Positions 18,710 through 28,573 of a DNA stretch of 64,000 nucleotides are shown in pieces (position 1 is the stretch's first letter; each line of letters opens with the position of its first letter). This DNA is from Phenylobacterium immobile (ATCC 35973) (GTDB taxonomy: Bacteria; Pseudomonadota; Alphaproteobacteria; Caulobacterales; Caulobacteraceae): NCBI RefSeq assembly GCF_001375595.1, contig NZ_CVJQ01000001.1:434001-498000 (forward strand), written 5' to 3'. Under the pieces are notes generated by a model. It was not told the origin of the DNA, searched no databases, and was given only the letters and a program-made list of their open reading frames with translations. A program made the translations under genes and the position numbers.

Positions 18710-20209
18710 ATGGGCGATGATGGCGTTCTGATCGGTTTCTCGGACAAGCCCGAGGCGCTGCGGCTCGACCGCGCCAATCGCCACGGCCTGGTCGCGGGCG
18801 CCACCGGCACTGGCAAGACGGTGACCCTGCAGATCCTCGCCCAGGGACTCTCGGATGCGGGCGTCCCGGTGTTCTGCGCTGACGTCAAAGGCGATCTCTC
18901 CGGCATCTCGCAGGTTGGCGCGCCCAGTGAGAAGATGCTCGCCCGGGCGCAGGGCATGAACCTGGAGCTCCATAACGCCGCCGCCCCGGTCGTCTTCTGG
19001 GACCTGTTCGGCGAGCAGGGGCATCCCATCCGCGCGACCATCTCCGAGATGGGGCCCTTGCTGATCGCCCGCATGCTCGAGCTCAACGAGGTGCAGGAAG
19101 GCGTGTTGTCGGTGGTCTTTCGCGCCGCCGACGACGAGGGCCTGCTGCTGCTGGATCTCAAGGACCTGCAGGCCGCGCTGGCCTACGCGGCTGACCACGC
19201 GACGGACCTGAGCGGGCGCTATGGCAAGGTGTCGCCCGCTACGCTCGCCACCATCCAGCGAAAGCTGCTGGTCCTGGAGGACCAGGGCGGCGCCAACCTG
19301 TTCGGCGAGCCAGCGCTGCAGCTGTCCGACTTGATGCGCGCCGACGGCTCGGGCCGCGGCTATGTGAATGTGCTCGCCGCCGACCGGCTGGTCGCCAGTC
19401 CGCGGCTCTACGCTACCTTCCTGCTGTGGCTGATGAGCGAATTGTTCGAAGAGCTTCCGGAAGTCGGCGACCCGGAAAAGCCTCGTCTGGCCTTCTTCTT
19501 CGACGAAGCCCACCTACTGTTCCGCGACGCCCCGCCGGCGCTGCTGCAGAAAGTCGAGCAGGTGGTGCGGCTGATCCGCTCCAAGGGCGTGGGCATCTAT
19601 TTCATCACCCAAAACCCGGCTGACATTCCCGACACGGTGCTCGGCCAGCTGGGGAACCGCATCCAGCACGCGCTGCGCGCCTACACACCTGCCGACCAAC
19701 GCGGGTTGAGGGCCGCCGCCCAGAGCTTCCGGCCCAACCCGGCCTTCGACACCGCCGAGGCGATCCAGGGCCTGGGCGTCGGTGAAGCCCTGGTCTCGGT
19801 GCTGGATGAGAAGGGCGCGCCGACCGTCGTCGCCCGCACCCTGGTCCGGCCGCCGGCCTCGCGCCTGGGCCCCGCCCTGCCCGTCGAGCGCGCCCAGGTG
19901 ATGGCGCAGAGCCCCGTGCGCGGCCTCTACGACACGCCAAAGGATCGGGAGTCGGCCTACGAAATGCTTCAGGCCCGCGCGCGCCGTGAAGATGCGCCTG
20001 AGCCGGAGCTCGATCGTCCGGCGCCGCGCGTTGAACCCCGTCCGGCCCCCAGAGGCGCGCCGAGCTCCGCCCCGAGAGCGGCGCCGAGGGCGTCCAACCG
20101 CCAGGGCATGGGCGAAGCCTTCGCCAAGTCTATGCTGCGCACCATCGGCAACCAGATCGGCCGCGAGATCATTCGAGGCGTGCTGGGGGGCATGAGGAGG
20201 CGCCGGTGA
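18710..20209 (+). CDS. HerA-like ATPase, DUF853 (YjgR) family
   Basis: A 499-residue FtsK/HerA-superfamily P-loop ATPase. Walker [10 protein letters not shown] is at residues 29-37 and Walker [10 protein letters not shown] near 265, followed by the arginine/polar motif [12 protein letters not shown]. The C-terminal 90 residues are rich in Pro, Ala and Arg ([15 protein letters not shown]) and probably disordered, ending in a basic helix RRRR. The ATG at 18710 lies 7 nt after a perfect AAGGAG; a GTG at 18704 overlaps poorly with it. Function of DUF853 proteins is not established. The TGA overlaps the GTG start of the following DUF1232 gene. Confidence 0.9.
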   Translation: MGDDGVLIGFSDKPEALRLDRANRHGLVAGATGTGKTVTLQILAQGLSDAGVPVFCADVKGDLSGISQVGAPSEKMLARAQGMNLELHNAAAPVVFWDLFGEQGHPIRATISEMGPLLIARMLELNEVQEGVLSVVFRAADDEGLLLLDLKDLQAALAYAADHATDLSGRYGKVSPATLATIQRKLLVLEDQGGANLFGEPALQLSDLMRADGSGRGYVNVLAADRLVASPRLYATFLLWLMSELFEELPEVGDPEKPRLAFFFDEAHLLFRDAPPALLQKVEQVVRLIRSKGVGIYFITQNPADIPDTVLGQLGNRIQHALRAYTPADQRGLRAAAQSFRPNPAFDTAEAIQGLGVGEALVSVLDEKGAPTVVARTLVRPPASRLGPALPVERAQVMAQSPVRGLYDTPKDRESAYEMLQARARREDAPEPELDRPAPRVEPRPAPRGAPSSAPRAAPRASNRQGMGEAFAKSMLRTIGNQIGREIIRGVLGGMRRRR

Positions 20210-20577
20210 CCGATAATCCGCTAGACCCGTCCCGCGCCCTTGTCCCGGCGGTCGTCCGCGTCAACGAGCAGCGGGTGTCGCGCGGCTTCTGGCCGAAGAT
20301 GCGCCAGACCCTCAGCCGCGTGCCCTTCGCCTCCGATGCGCTGGCCGTCTGGTTCTGCGCCCGCGACGCGGAGACCCCGTTCCGCGCCAAGGCCATGGCC
20401 ATGGCGGCGCTCGCCTATTTCGTGATGCCGGCTGACGCCGTGCCCGACCTGATCGCCGGGCTCGGCTACACCGACGACGCCGCGGTCTTCGCCGCGCTGC
20501 TGGCTCTCATCGGCCGCCATGTGACGGCCAGGCACCGCGATGCGGCGAAGGCCGTGATCGGCAAGCTGCGGGGCTGA
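20206..20577 (+). CDS. DUF1232 (YkvA-like) membrane protein
   Basis: A 123-residue protein with the DUF1232 signature [22 protein letters not shown] around residues 65-87, flanked by a hydrophobic helix before ([13 protein letters not shown]) and one after ([15 protein letters not shown]). It is probably a small membrane-associated protein. The GTG start overlaps the TGA of the HerA-like gene by 4 bases (GTGA), so translation is coupled and the two probably act together. Biochemical function of the family is unknown. Confidence 0.88.
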   Translation: MTDNPLDPSRALVPAVVRVNEQRVSRGFWPKMRQTLSRVPFASDALAVWFCARDAETPFRAKAMAMAALAYFVMPADAVPDLIAGLGYTDDAAVFAALLALIGRHVTARHRDAAKAVIGKLRG

Positions 20578-20604
20578 GCGGCCTTATCGGACCTCGACGA
20601 TAAC

Positions 20605-21576
20605 TTACCCCAGCACCCGCCGGTCGGCCAGTTTGCGGATCGCCTCGGCGCCGCGCTCCAGGGGGAAGCGTGCGGAGATGTGCGGCCGGATCTTGCCGTC
20701 GCTGTAGAGCTCAAACAGCGCCCGGCCGCTCTCGGCGAAGGCTTGCGGATCGCGCAGGAGCCAGCCGCCCCACCAGGCGCCGACGATCTGGCAGTTCTTC
20801 AGAAGCGGCAGGTTGAGCGGGATCTTCGGGATCTGACCGGCGGCGAAGCCCACCACCAGGTAGCGTCCGCCCCAGGCGATCGAACGGAGCGCCGGTTCGG
20901 CGTAGTCGTCGCCGATGGCGTCGTAGATTACGTCGGCGCCGGCCTCGCCCACGGCGGCCTTGAACTGGGTGGCGAGCGCGCGGCTGTCGAAGGGCGCGCG
21001 CGGATAGACGATCGCCTCGTCCGCCCCCAGGCTCTTGCAGAAGGCGGCCTTCTCCTCGGTGGAGACCGCCGCGATCACCCGGGCGCCGGCGATCTTGCCC
21101 AGCGCGATGGCGGCCGCGCCGACCCCGCCGGCCGCGCCCAGGATCAGAAGCGTGTCGCCGGCCTTCAGCTGGCCGCGGTCGTGCAGGGCGTACCAGCTGG
21201 TGCCGAAGGTCATCATGAAGGCCGCCGCCTCGTCGAAGGGCATGGCGTCGGGGATCTTGAAGGTGCGGGTCGCCTTCATCATCGCTTGCTCGGCCATGCC
21301 GCCGTAGGAGCCGCCGGCCAGCACACGGTCGCCGACCGCCACGTGGGTCACGCCCTCACCGACGGCCCGGACGACGCCTGAGACCTCGCAGCCGGGCGAG
21401 AAGGGTCGCTCCGGCTTCACCTGGTATTTGTCCTCGAGGATCAGGGCGTCGGGGAAGTTCACCCCGCAGGCCGCGACATCGATGACCACGTGGCCGGGCG
21501 TGGCGATCAGGTCGGCGGTCTCCTCCAGCACCAGGTCTTCAGGTCGGCCTACGGCCTTGTTCAGCAGGGCTTTCAT
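20605..21576 (-). CDS. NADPH:quinone oxidoreductase-type MDR enzyme
   Basis: A 323-residue zinc-free medium-chain reductase of the quinone oxidoreductase / crotonyl-CoA-like group. Features are [18 protein letters not shown] near residues 35-55, the GCEVSGVV segment, and the nucleotide-binding [14 protein letters not shown] near 147, followed by a GADEAIVYP strand. No structural zinc cysteines are present. Such enzymes reduce quinones or enones with NADPH; the substrate is not predictable. Monocistronic: convergent with the DUF1232 gene (27-bp gap) and divergent from rlmN. Confidence 0.9.
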   Translation of the reverse strand: MKALLNKAVGRPEDLVLEETADLIATPGHVVIDVAACGVNFPDALILEDKYQVKPERPFSPGCEVSGVVRAVGEGVTHVAVGDRVLAGGSYGGMAEQAMMKATRTFKIPDAMPFDEAAAFMMTFGTSWYALHDRGQLKAGDTLLILGAAGGVGAAAIALGKIAGARVIAAVSTEEKAAFCKSLGADEAIVYPRAPFDSRALATQFKAAVGEAGADVIYDAIGDDYAEPALRSIAWGGRYLVVGFAAGQIPKIPLNLPLLKNCQIVGAWWGGWLLRDPQAFAESGRALFELYSDGKIRPHISARFPLERGAEAIRKLADRRVLG

Positions 21577-21661
21577 CGAGCGTCGTCTCCGCGTCTGCGC
21601 CGCTTTTGCGGAACTGCGCGGTTTTCCCTATATTGCCGGCCTCCAACCAGGAATTTTTCGT

Positions 21662-22867
21662 TTGAGCGTCTCCCTCGACCTGACGCGGGCCGCCCCCGCG
21701 GCCACCGCCCACGCGCCGAAGCTTGCCAACCTGACGGGCCTGACCCGGGCGGGTCTCGCCCAGGCCTTGGTCGCGGCGGACGTCGTGCGGCCGGAAAAGG
21801 CCAAGATGCGGGCGACCCAGCTCTGGCGGTGGATGCACCACTATGGCGTCACCGACTTCGCGAACATGACGGACGTGGCCAAGGAGACGCGAGGCGCGCT
21901 CGCCCAGCACTTCACCCTGGCCCGCCCGGAGATCGTCGAGCGCCAGGTCTCCAAGGACGGCACCCGCAAGTGGCTGATCAGGATGGCTCCGGGCATCGAG
22001 GTCGAGACCGTCTACATCCCCGACGTTGGCCGCTCCGGCGCGCTTTGCGTCTCCAGCCAGGTCGGTTGCACGCTCAACTGCACCTTCTGCCATACGGGCA
22101 CCCAGGCTTTGGTGCGCAATCTCACCGCCGCCGAGATCGTCGCCCAGGTGCAGGTGGCCCGCGACGACCTCGCGGAATGGCCCTCGCCCAAGGAGGACCG
22201 CCGGCTCTCCAACATCGTCTTCATGGGCATGGGCGAGCCGCTCTACAATCTCGACAATGTCGCCGACGCCATCGACATCATCTCGGACGGCGAGGGCATC
22301 GCGATCTCGCGGCGACGCATCACGGTCTCGACCTCGGGCGTCGTGCCGGAGCTGAAGCCGCTGGGGGAGCGCACCCAGGCGATGCTGGCGATCTCGCTGC
22401 ACGCCACCAACGACGCGCTTCGCGACGAATTGGTGCCCCTGAACAAGAAGTACGACATTGCGGCCCTGATGGCCGGCATCCGCGCCTATCCGGGTATCGC
22501 CAACACCCGTCGGGTGACCTTCGAATACGTCATGCTGAAGGACGTCAATGACAGCCCGGCCGAGGCCCGCGCCCTGGTCCAGCTGCTCAAGGGCATCCCC
22601 GCCAAGATCAACCTGATCCCGTTCAACCCGTGGCCGGGCAGCATCTATGAGTGCTCCAGCTGGTCGACGATTGAGGCCTTCGCCGCGATCCTCAACCGGG
22701 CCGGCTACGCCTCGCCGATCCGGACACCACGCGGACGCGACATCCTGGCGGCGTGCGGCCAGTTGAAGAGCGAGAGCGAGAAGATGCGCGCCAGCGAGCG
22801 GCGCAGGCTGGAGCAGGGCGCGCCGGCCTATGTGGTCGTCGACACGGCTGAAGACGACACCGAATAG
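21662..22867 (+). CDS. rlmN: RlmN, 23S rRNA A2503 / tRNA A37 C2-methyltransferase (radical SAM)
   Basis: Methylates C2 of A2503 in 23S rRNA and A37 in some tRNAs using radical SAM chemistry. In the 401-residue form started at TTG 21662, the [4Fe-4S] cysteines C136, C140 and C143 (CTLNCTFC) follow C129 in ALCVSSQ, the counterpart of E. coli C118. C365 in AACGQL corresponds to the methyl-carrying C355. The SAM region is [10 protein letters not shown] chose the TTG because AGGA lies about 10 bases upstream and the family's N-terminus fits; an in-frame extension back to 21428 overlaps the divergent gene. DUF350 follows 2 bp later. Confidence 0.95.
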   Translation: MSVSLDLTRAAPAATAHAPKLANLTGLTRAGLAQALVAADVVRPEKAKMRATQLWRWMHHYGVTDFANMTDVAKETRGALAQHFTLARPEIVERQVSKDGTRKWLIRMAPGIEVETVYIPDVGRSGALCVSSQVGCTLNCTFCHTGTQALVRNLTAAEIVAQVQVARDDLAEWPSPKEDRRLSNIVFMGMGEPLYNLDNVADAIDIISDGEGIAISRRRITVSTSGVVPELKPLGERTQAMLAISLHATNDALRDELVPLNKKYDIAALMAGIRAYPGIANTRRVTFEYVMLKDVNDSPAEARALVQLLKGIPAKINLIPFNPWPGSIYECSSWSTIEAFAAILNRAGYASPIRTPRGRDILAACGQLKSESEKMRASERRRLEQGAPAYVVVDTAEDDTE

Positions 22868-22869
22868 CG

Positions 22870-23292
22870 ATGCCGACCCAGACCCCAGAACTTCAGGCCT
22901 TCGCCACCGGCTTCCCCGTCACCCTGCTGCATGTGGCGGTGACCATGGCGATCCTGCTGGCCGGCGCCGGTCTCTATATCCTGCTGACGCCGCACAAGGA
23001 GATCGCCCTGATCCGCCAGGGCAACGCCGCGGCGGGGACGTCGCTCGCCGCCGTGCTTGTCGGCCTGTCCATTCCCCTGGCGATCTCGATGCACGCCTCG
23101 ACGACCTTGGCGGAGGTTGCGCTCTGGGGCGTCTCGACGGTGATGGTGCAGCTGCTGATTTTCCGGCTGGCCGACCTCGTGCTGCACAACCTGCCCAAAC
23201 GCATCCAGGACGGTGAGATCGCCGCCGCCATCGCCTTGGCGGGCGTGAAGATCGCCACCGCCCTGATTCTCGCCGCGGCCGTCGCCGGCTAA
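22870..23292 (+). CDS. DUF350 membrane protein
   Basis: A 140-residue protein with four hydrophobic helices at about 15-38, 55-75, 80-103 and 120-139. DUF350 hallmarks are LTPHKEIALIRQGNAAAGTS (cytoplasmic loop between helices 1 and 2) and LVGLSIPLAISM. The family often accompanies envelope-stress or polyamine-type genes, but its action is unknown. It starts 2 bp after the rlmN stop and is followed 4 bp later by the protease gene, so the three are probably co-transcribed. Confidence 0.88.
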   Translation: MPTQTPELQAFATGFPVTLLHVAVTMAILLAGAGLYILLTPHKEIALIRQGNAAAGTSLAAVLVGLSIPLAISMHASTTLAEVALWGVSTVMVQLLIFRLADLVLHNLPKRIQDGEIAAAIALAGVKIATALILAAAVAG

Positions 23293-23296
23293 GCCC

Positions 23297-24124
23297 TTGC
23301 ACTTTCCGCGGCTTCCCGACTGGCTGGTCTATGTCGCGGTGGTGGCCGCCCTGTTGTTCGCCGCCCTCGGTCGTCGGGAGCGCGCCGATGCTCCGCCCCC
23401 GCCACCGCAGATCGAAGGGGAGGAGGCCCTGGGCTCGGCCTCGGCGCTTGACCCCGAGGTGACCGTCGAGGCGGCGGAGAGCGCCGGGCCGTCGTCCGGC
23501 ACCGCCTTCTCTGTGGACCAGAGCGGCGTGTGGCTCACGGCGCGGCACGTGGTCGACGGCTGCGCCCGTGCCGCCGTCATCGTGGCGCCGGGCCGCGGCA
23601 TCGCCGCCAAGGTTGAAATCGATTCGCGCAGCGAGGCGGCCCTGCTGGTCACCAGCGGCGGCGCCGACGCCCTGCCGACGGCGCTGACCGAGCCCCTGAA
23701 GCGCGGCATGCGCGCCTTCCACCCCGGCTTCCCCCAGGCCGAGCCAGGCGAGGCGACCTCGCGCCTGCTGGGTCGTGAGACTCTAGTGGTGCGCGGTCGC
23801 GGCGCGCGATCCGAGCCGGTGCTGGTCTGGGCCGAGACGGGCCGGACCGAGGGCCTCGAAGGCACGCTCGCCGGCCTCTCCGGCGCGCCAGCCCTGGACG
23901 CCGCCGGCCGCGTCGTCGGCGTGACCATCGCCGAGGCGCCGCGGCGCGGCCGCATCTACACCACGGCGCCTGAAATGGTGACCGACACTCTACGCATGAC
24001 GGCGCGGCGACCACAGACTGCGGTGGCGGTCGAACCGATCACGCCGGAGAACTACGGCCGCATCGCCGACGACCTGCGCCGGTCCCTACGCGTCGCTCAG
24101 GTAGTGTGCCTGGAGCGGACTTGA
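23297..24124 (+). CDS. Trypsin-like serine protease, membrane-anchored
   Basis: A 275-residue protein with an N-terminal membrane anchor (WLVYVAVVAALLFAALG, residues 9-25), a Pro-rich linker, then a chymotrypsin/HtrA-like domain. The catalytic His is in LTARHVVDG near residue 89, and the nucleophile Ser in GLSGAP near 196. The Asp is probably in the SRSEAALLV segment, where a Glu stands at the expected place, so activity should be checked. No PDZ domain is present. The start is a TTG, 4 bp after the DUF350 stop. The 3' end overlaps the convergent AmpG-like gene by 28 bp. Confidence 0.8.
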   Translation: MHFPRLPDWLVYVAVVAALLFAALGRRERADAPPPPPQIEGEEALGSASALDPEVTVEAAESAGPSSGTAFSVDQSGVWLTARHVVDGCARAAVIVAPGRGIAAKVEIDSRSEAALLVTSGGADALPTALTEPLKRGMRAFHPGFPQAEPGEATSRLLGRETLVVRGRGARSEPVLVWAETGRTEGLEGTLAGLSGAPALDAAGRVVGVTIAEAPRRGRIYTTAPEMVTDTLRMTARRPQTAVAVEPITPENYGRIADDLRRSLRVAQVVCLERT

Positions 24125-25815
24125 GCGTCCTTTCCCCGTGAACGGGAGGAGGTGGCGCTGGTCCTGACCGCCACGGCGATGCTGAGGCCGATCGCGGCGA
24201 CGCCGATGGCGGTGGAGTAGAAGAAGAATGCCGCGTAGCCGACGCCCAGGGCATGGGGCGTGACGCCAAGTTTGCCGGCCGCCTCGACATAGCTCTCCGG
24301 CGTGGTGCGGACGAACAGGGCCTTCAGCCCGGCGAACGGGCCGCCGGCGTCCGCGGCGTGAGCCGCCCATTCCACGAGGCGGCCCGACTGCGAGGCGATC
24401 AGCTTGCCAGGCAGGGCGTAGAGCGAGGTGAACATGGCGTACTGGGTTGCGGTGAACCCTGCCGAGGTGAGGCTCGACATGTAGACGATGAGTGCGGTGC
24501 CCGCGACGCCGCCCGCCAGGTTGTCGAGGCCGATCGCGGCGAACAGGGCCGGGATGGAGTGGCCCTGGGCTGCGAGCCCGATGAACACCAGGTTGCTCAA
24601 GGGGCCGGCGAAGGCGCCGACCACCAGGGTCCGCATCAGGCCGAGCCTGGCCACCAGGAACCCGCCCAAGGCGACGCCGAGCATCGAGGCGATCACCCCG
24701 AACACCTTGCGCACCTCGGCGATCTCGGTGAGCGAGAAGCCCAGGTCCCGATAAAAGGGGTTCATGATGTTCAGCACGAAGTCGGCCACGCGGTAGAGGC
24801 AGATGGTCGCCAGGATCAGGCCGGCGACGCCACGATGGCGGCGCAGGAACTCCGCTAGCGGCGCGCCAAGGGCTTCGGCCAGATAGGCGCCCGGCTTCGT
24901 CCGCAGGCGCGGGATCGGCCAAGCGGCCAGGGCCACCACCGCCAGGCCGGCGGCCACGCCGATCAGCTGCAGCCAGACCCCGGTCTGCTTGTCGCTCCAG
25001 GCCTCGGCCAGGGCTTCGCCGCCGGCGACCTTCGACATCAGGCTCGCATCGCCCGAAAGGCCCGAGCCCAGCAACAGCGCGCCCAGCAGCAGCAGGGCGA
25101 ACCGCGCGGCCCACTCCAGGGTCTGCAGGGCCGCAGGCTGCGCCGTCTCGGCGCCGGGAACCGGGCGCAGGCTCGCCTCGGTTTCGCGCGGCGCGGCGAG
25201 CGTGGCGATCACACCGACGATCATCACCGCGGCCATGATGGCGTAGGACGCATTCCACCCCAGGCTGTCAGCCAGCAGGAGGGGCGCGGCGCCGGCCACC
25301 ACCATGGCGACCCGGTAGCCCCACTGCACGGCGGCGGCCAGCGGCCCCTGGCCCTCTGTCCCGCCGATCTCGATGCGCCAGGCGTCGATGGCGATGTCGT
25401 GGGTGGCGGTCGAGAAGCCGACCAGCACGGCCAGGGCCGCCATCAGCCCGAGGTTCGCCGCTGGATTGAGGCCGGAGACCAGCCACAGCCCGACCATGGT
25501 CACCAGCTGGCAGACCAGCATCCAAGACCGACGCTGCCCCAGCATGCGCCCCAGAAGCGGCAGCCGCAGCCGGTCGACCAGCGGCGCCCAGAGGAACTTG
25601 AACGAGAAAGACAGGGTGGCCAGGCTGAAGAAGCCGATGACCGCCAGCGACAGGCCCGCATCGCGCAGCCAAACCGACAGGGTGTCGAAGATCAGCATGT
25701 AGGGCAGGCCGGATGCGAAGCCCAAGCCCAGCATCGCCAGGGACCGGCGCTGTAGAAAGATCGCCAGCGCCCGCCCAATGCTGCGCCTATCCGTAACGTC
25801 CTGCTCGGCCGTCAT
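24097..25815 (-). CDS. ampG: AmpG-family MFS permease (muropeptide import)
   Basis: A 572-residue MFS protein with about 14 helices. N-terminal segments LGFASGLPYMLIFDTLSVWLRDAG and KFLWAPLVDRLRLPLLGRMLGQRRSW are diagnostic for AmpG, which imports anhydro-muropeptides into the cytoplasm for cell-wall recycling and influences beta-lactamase induction. Helical pairs follow through residue 560, with ATHDIAIDAWRIE, another AmpG signature, near 125. ATG 25815 (MTAEQDVTDRR) was chosen; the open frame continues upstream to 26034 but overlaps comM. No beta-lactamase or other recycling gene lies nearby. Confidence 0.88.
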   Translation of the reverse strand: MTAEQDVTDRRSIGRALAIFLQRRSLAMLGLGFASGLPYMLIFDTLSVWLRDAGLSLAVIGFFSLATLSFSFKFLWAPLVDRLRLPLLGRMLGQRRSWMLVCQLVTMVGLWLVSGLNPAANLGLMAALAVLVGFSTATHDIAIDAWRIEIGGTEGQGPLAAAVQWGYRVAMVVAGAAPLLLADSLGWNASYAIMAAVMIVGVIATLAAPRETEASLRPVPGAETAQPAALQTLEWAARFALLLLGALLLGSGLSGDASLMSKVAGGEALAEAWSDKQTGVWLQLIGVAAGLAVVALAAWPIPRLRTKPGAYLAEALGAPLAEFLRRHRGVAGLILATICLYRVADFVLNIMNPFYRDLGFSLTEIAEVRKVFGVIASMLGVALGGFLVARLGLMRTLVVGAFAGPLSNLVFIGLAAQGHSIPALFAAIGLDNLAGGVAGTALIVYMSSLTSAGFTATQYAMFTSLYALPGKLIASQSGRLVEWAAHAADAGGPFAGLKALFVRTTPESYVEAAGKLGVTPHALGVGYAAFFFYSTAIGVAAIGLSIAVAVRTSATSSRSRGKDAQVRSRHTT

Positions 25816-25886
25816 GGGTCCCCCGCCGTAAACAGCAGACCTTGCCTTGCCTTGACCGGGCCGTCCATCGTCGGGTCGAGGGCTTC

Positions 25887-27413
25887 CTACGCCGTCGCAC
25901 CGGCGCCGAGCGCCTGCCCCATCGACCCCAGGGCCCGCCGGTAAATCAGCGCTTCGGCCAGGTGCGTCCGCCGGACCACGTCGGAGCCTTCCAGGTCGGC
26001 GATGGTGCGGGCCAGGCGCACCGCGCGGGTCCATCCGCGGGCGGTCATGGTTCCACCGCCGGCGGCCTTGGCGAGGAGGGCGCGGGCGGGATCGTCGAGG
26101 CCCGCGGCCTTCTCCAGGCCCTCGCCGCCGAGCACGGCGTTGAGCACGCCGGAGCGTTCCAATTGCACGTCGCGCGCGGCGGAGACGCGGGCCGCGACCT
26201 CGGCTGAGCCTTCAGCGGGCGGCGGCAGGGCCATGTCGGCGGCGGTCACGGGCGGCACGTCCACCTGCAGGTCGATGCGGTCCATCAGGGGGCCGGAGAT
26301 GCGGTTCTGGTAGTCGGTCTGGCAGCGCGGGGCGCGTCCGCAGGCGCCGCGGCCGGGACCACCGGACCCGCAGCGGCAGGGGTTCATCGCCGCCACCAGC
26401 TGGATGCGCGCCGGATATCGTACGTGAGCGGCGGCGCGGGCCACCATCACCTCGCCGGTCTCCAACGGCTGGCGCAGGCTGTCGAGCGCCTGGGCGGAGA
26501 ACTCCGGCAGCTCATCGAGGAAGAGAACGCCGTTGTGCGCCAGGCTGACCTCGCCGGGCTTGGCCTTCGGCCCGCCGCCGGTGAGGGCCGCCATGCTGGC
26601 CGAATGGTGCGGGCTGCGGAACGGCCGGGCGCGGGTGATCTCGCCGCGAGAGATCAGGCCGGCCATGGAGTGAACCATGGATGTCTCGAGCAACTCCTGA
26701 GCCGAAAGCGGCGGCAGAATGCCCGGCAGGCGCTGGGCCATCATCGACTTGCCAGACCCGGGCGGGCCGCAGAAGAGCAGGTTGTGGCCGCCGGCTGCGG
26801 CGATCTCCAGGGCGCGTTTGGCCTGCTCCTGGCCTTTCACCTCGCGTAGGTCCGGGACGGCCGGTCCCTCCGCCAGCTCGCCACGCGACGGCTGGGCCAG
26901 GAGTTGGGTCCCGCGGAGGTGGTTGACCACGGCCACGAGGGAGGGCGCGGCCAGGATCTTCAGGTCGCCGGCCCAGGCCGCTTCCGGCCCGCAGGCCGCA
27001 GGGCAGATCAGGCCCAAGTCCATACCGGAAGCGGCGATCGCCGCCGGCAGAACGCCGGACACCGGCGCGATCCGGCCGTCCAGCGACAGCTCCCCTACCG
27101 CCGCCCATTCGGTGAGCGTGTCCGGCGGGATCACCCCCATGGCGGCCATGACAGCGAGCGCGATGGGCAGGTCGTAGTGGCTGCCTTCCTTAGGCAGATC
27201 GGCGGGCGCCAGGCTGGCGATGATCCGCTTGCCGGGAAGCGCCAGCCCCAGACCGGCGAAGGCGGCGCGGACGCGCTCGCGGCTTTCGGCGACGGCCTTG
27301 TCGCCAAGGCCGACCAGAATGAACTTCTGCTCGCCGCTGGTGAACTGGACCTCGACATCGACGCGCACAGCGTCCACGCCCCGGAACGCGACCGTCGTCA
27401 CCCGCGCCGCCAT
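25887..27413 (-). CDS. comM: ComM/YifB-family Mg-chelatase-like AAA+ ATPase
   Basis: A 508-residue AAA+ protein. The N-terminal domain (1-180) has a LonC-like fold (FTSGEQKFILVGLGDKAV, PADLPKEGSHYDLPIALAVM). The AAA core starts near 200 with Walker A FCGPPGSGKSMM and Walker B LFLDELPEF. Then come the zinc-finger-like CRCGSGGPGRGACGRAPRC, arginine-finger segment SGPLMDRIDLQV, and C-terminal helix bundle with LSSSRALR-type ends (RLARTIADLEG). ComM is a branch-migration helicase that helps integrate DNA taken up by transformation in some bacteria. The gene lies between gshB upstream and ampG downstream on the same strand. Confidence 0.94.
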   Translation of the reverse strand: MAARVTTVAFRGVDAVRVDVEVQFTSGEQKFILVGLGDKAVAESRERVRAAFAGLGLALPGKRIIASLAPADLPKEGSHYDLPIALAVMAAMGVIPPDTLTEWAAVGELSLDGRIAPVSGVLPAAIAASGMDLGLICPAACGPEAAWAGDLKILAAPSLVAVVNHLRGTQLLAQPSRGELAEGPAVPDLREVKGQEQAKRALEIAAAGGHNLLFCGPPGSGKSMMAQRLPGILPPLSAQELLETSMVHSMAGLISRGEITRARPFRSPHHSASMAALTGGGPKAKPGEVSLAHNGVLFLDELPEFSAQALDSLRQPLETGEVMVARAAAHVRYPARIQLVAAMNPCRCGSGGPGRGACGRAPRCQTDYQNRISGPLMDRIDLQVDVPPVTAADMALPPPAEGSAEVAARVSAARDVQLERSGVLNAVLGGEGLEKAAGLDDPARALLAKAAGGGTMTARGWTRAVRLARTIADLEGSDVVRRTHLAEALIYRRALGSMGQALGAGATA

Positions 27414-27442
27414 GCCCTCAATACCTTGTGTCTAGATCTGAC

Positions 27443-27451
27443 TTATCCACA
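27443..27451 (+). promoter_or_regulatory. DnaA-box-like 9-mer in the comM upstream region
   Basis: TTATCCACA, an exact match to the DnaA consensus box, lies 30 bp upstream of the comM start in the 146-bp gap between gshB and comM. The gap is noticeably AT-richer than its surroundings. Only one box is visible, so this is not an origin, but DnaA can act as a transcription factor through single boxes in Caulobacteraceae. Chance occurrence is possible. Confidence 0.3.
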
Positions 27452-27559
27452 AACCTCAGCATGTTGCGGGGACCAGATCAAGAACAGAAAGAGAACTTAA
27501 GCGGAAATCGAGACAATACCGTCACTTACCGCAGAAACTTCCAGAGCTACGTCTAGTCG

Positions 27560-28507
27560 CTAGCCGGCGGCGCGGATGTTCTCGATACGCTTCCACATGA
27601 TCTCAGTCGCGTCGATGCCGGTGAAGGCCTTGAGCGCCACAGCACCGGTCGGCGAGGTCACGTTGATCTCCGTCATGTAGTCGCCGATCACATCGATGCC
27701 GACGAACATCAGGCCGCGGGCCTTCAGCTCGGGGCCGATGATGCCGCAGATTTCCAGGTCTCGGGCGGTCAGCTCGACCGGCTCGGCCTTGCCGCCGACG
27801 GCCAGGTTCGAGCGAATCTGGCCCTTGGACGGCACGCGATTGATCGCGCCTACGGCTTCGCCGTCGATCAGCAGGATGCGCTTGTCGCCCTTGGTCACGC
27901 TGGGCAGAAACTTCTGCAGGATGACCGGCTCGTTCGAGAGCAACGCGTGGATCTCGAGGAGGGAGTCCAGGTTCGGATCGTCCTTCAGGTGGCGCGTCAC
28001 GCCCGAACCGCCGCGGCCGTTCAGGGGCTTCAGCACAACGTCGCCGTGACGCTGGCGGAAGTCGGCGATCGCGGCGCGATCAGCGGTGATGAGGGTCGGC
28101 GGCTGGACGCCGGGGAACTTGGTGACGAACAGTTTTTCGGGCGCGTTGCGAACCTCGACGGGGTTGTTCACGACAAGCGTCTTGGGGTGCACCGTCTCGA
28201 GGAAGAAGGTCGAGTCGATGTAGTTCATGTCAAAGGGCGGGTCCTGCCGCAGCAGGATCACGTCGAAGGTGGACAGGTCGACGCGGGTGAACTCGCCGAG
28301 GGTGACGTGGTCGCCCTTGCGGCGCTGCACGTTCACCTGGCGCCCCCGGGCCGAGACCCGACTATCCTCCATGGCCAAAGTATCGGTGGTGTAGACGAAG
28401 AGCGAATGGCCGCGGGCCTGGGCCGTCTCCATCATCAGGAAGGTGGTGTCGCCTTCGATGTTGATGTGCTCGATCGGGTCCATCTGGACGGCGATGTTCA
28501 ACGGCAT
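27560..28507 (-). CDS. gshB: Glutathione synthetase
   Basis: Joins gamma-glutamylcysteine and glycine with ATP. The 315-residue ATP-grasp protein starts [20 protein letters not shown]. It contains [12 protein letters not shown], the ATP-grasp segment [45 protein letters not shown], and the Mg-binding end [24 protein letters not shown] 28507 has a GGGGGAG about 6 bases upstream; a 10-residue upstream extension is unlikely. Length and motif order match bacterial GshB fully. Confidence 0.97.
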   Translation of the reverse strand: MPLNIAVQMDPIEHINIEGDTTFLMMETAQARGHSLFVYTTDTLAMEDSRVSARGRQVNVQRRKGDHVTLGEFTRVDLSTFDVILLRQDPPFDMNYIDSTFFLETVHPKTLVVNNPVEVRNAPEKLFVTKFPGVQPPTLITADRAAIADFRQRHGDVVLKPLNGRGGSGVTRHLKDDPNLDSLLEIHALLSNEPVILQKFLPSVTKGDKRILLIDGEAVGAINRVPSKGQIRSNLAVGGKAEPVELTARDLEICGIIGPELKARGLMFVGIDVIGDYMTEINVTSPTGAVALKAFTGIDATEIMWKRIENIRAAG

Positions 28508-28573
28508 GGTCTGCTCCCCCGAAACGTGCGTCTGCAAATAGGCGCAAGCCGGCCGGATGGCCAGACGGTGACG

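Noticed and set aside
24097..26034. N-terminally extended AmpG frame
   Set aside because: The upstream 73 codons are Arg/Gly/Pro-rich and run into comM. ATG 25815 gives the family start.
27443..27451. Origin of replication at the DnaA box
   Set aside because: There is a single box only, with no dnaA gene nearby, no cluster of boxes and no AT-rich unwinding element of suitable size.
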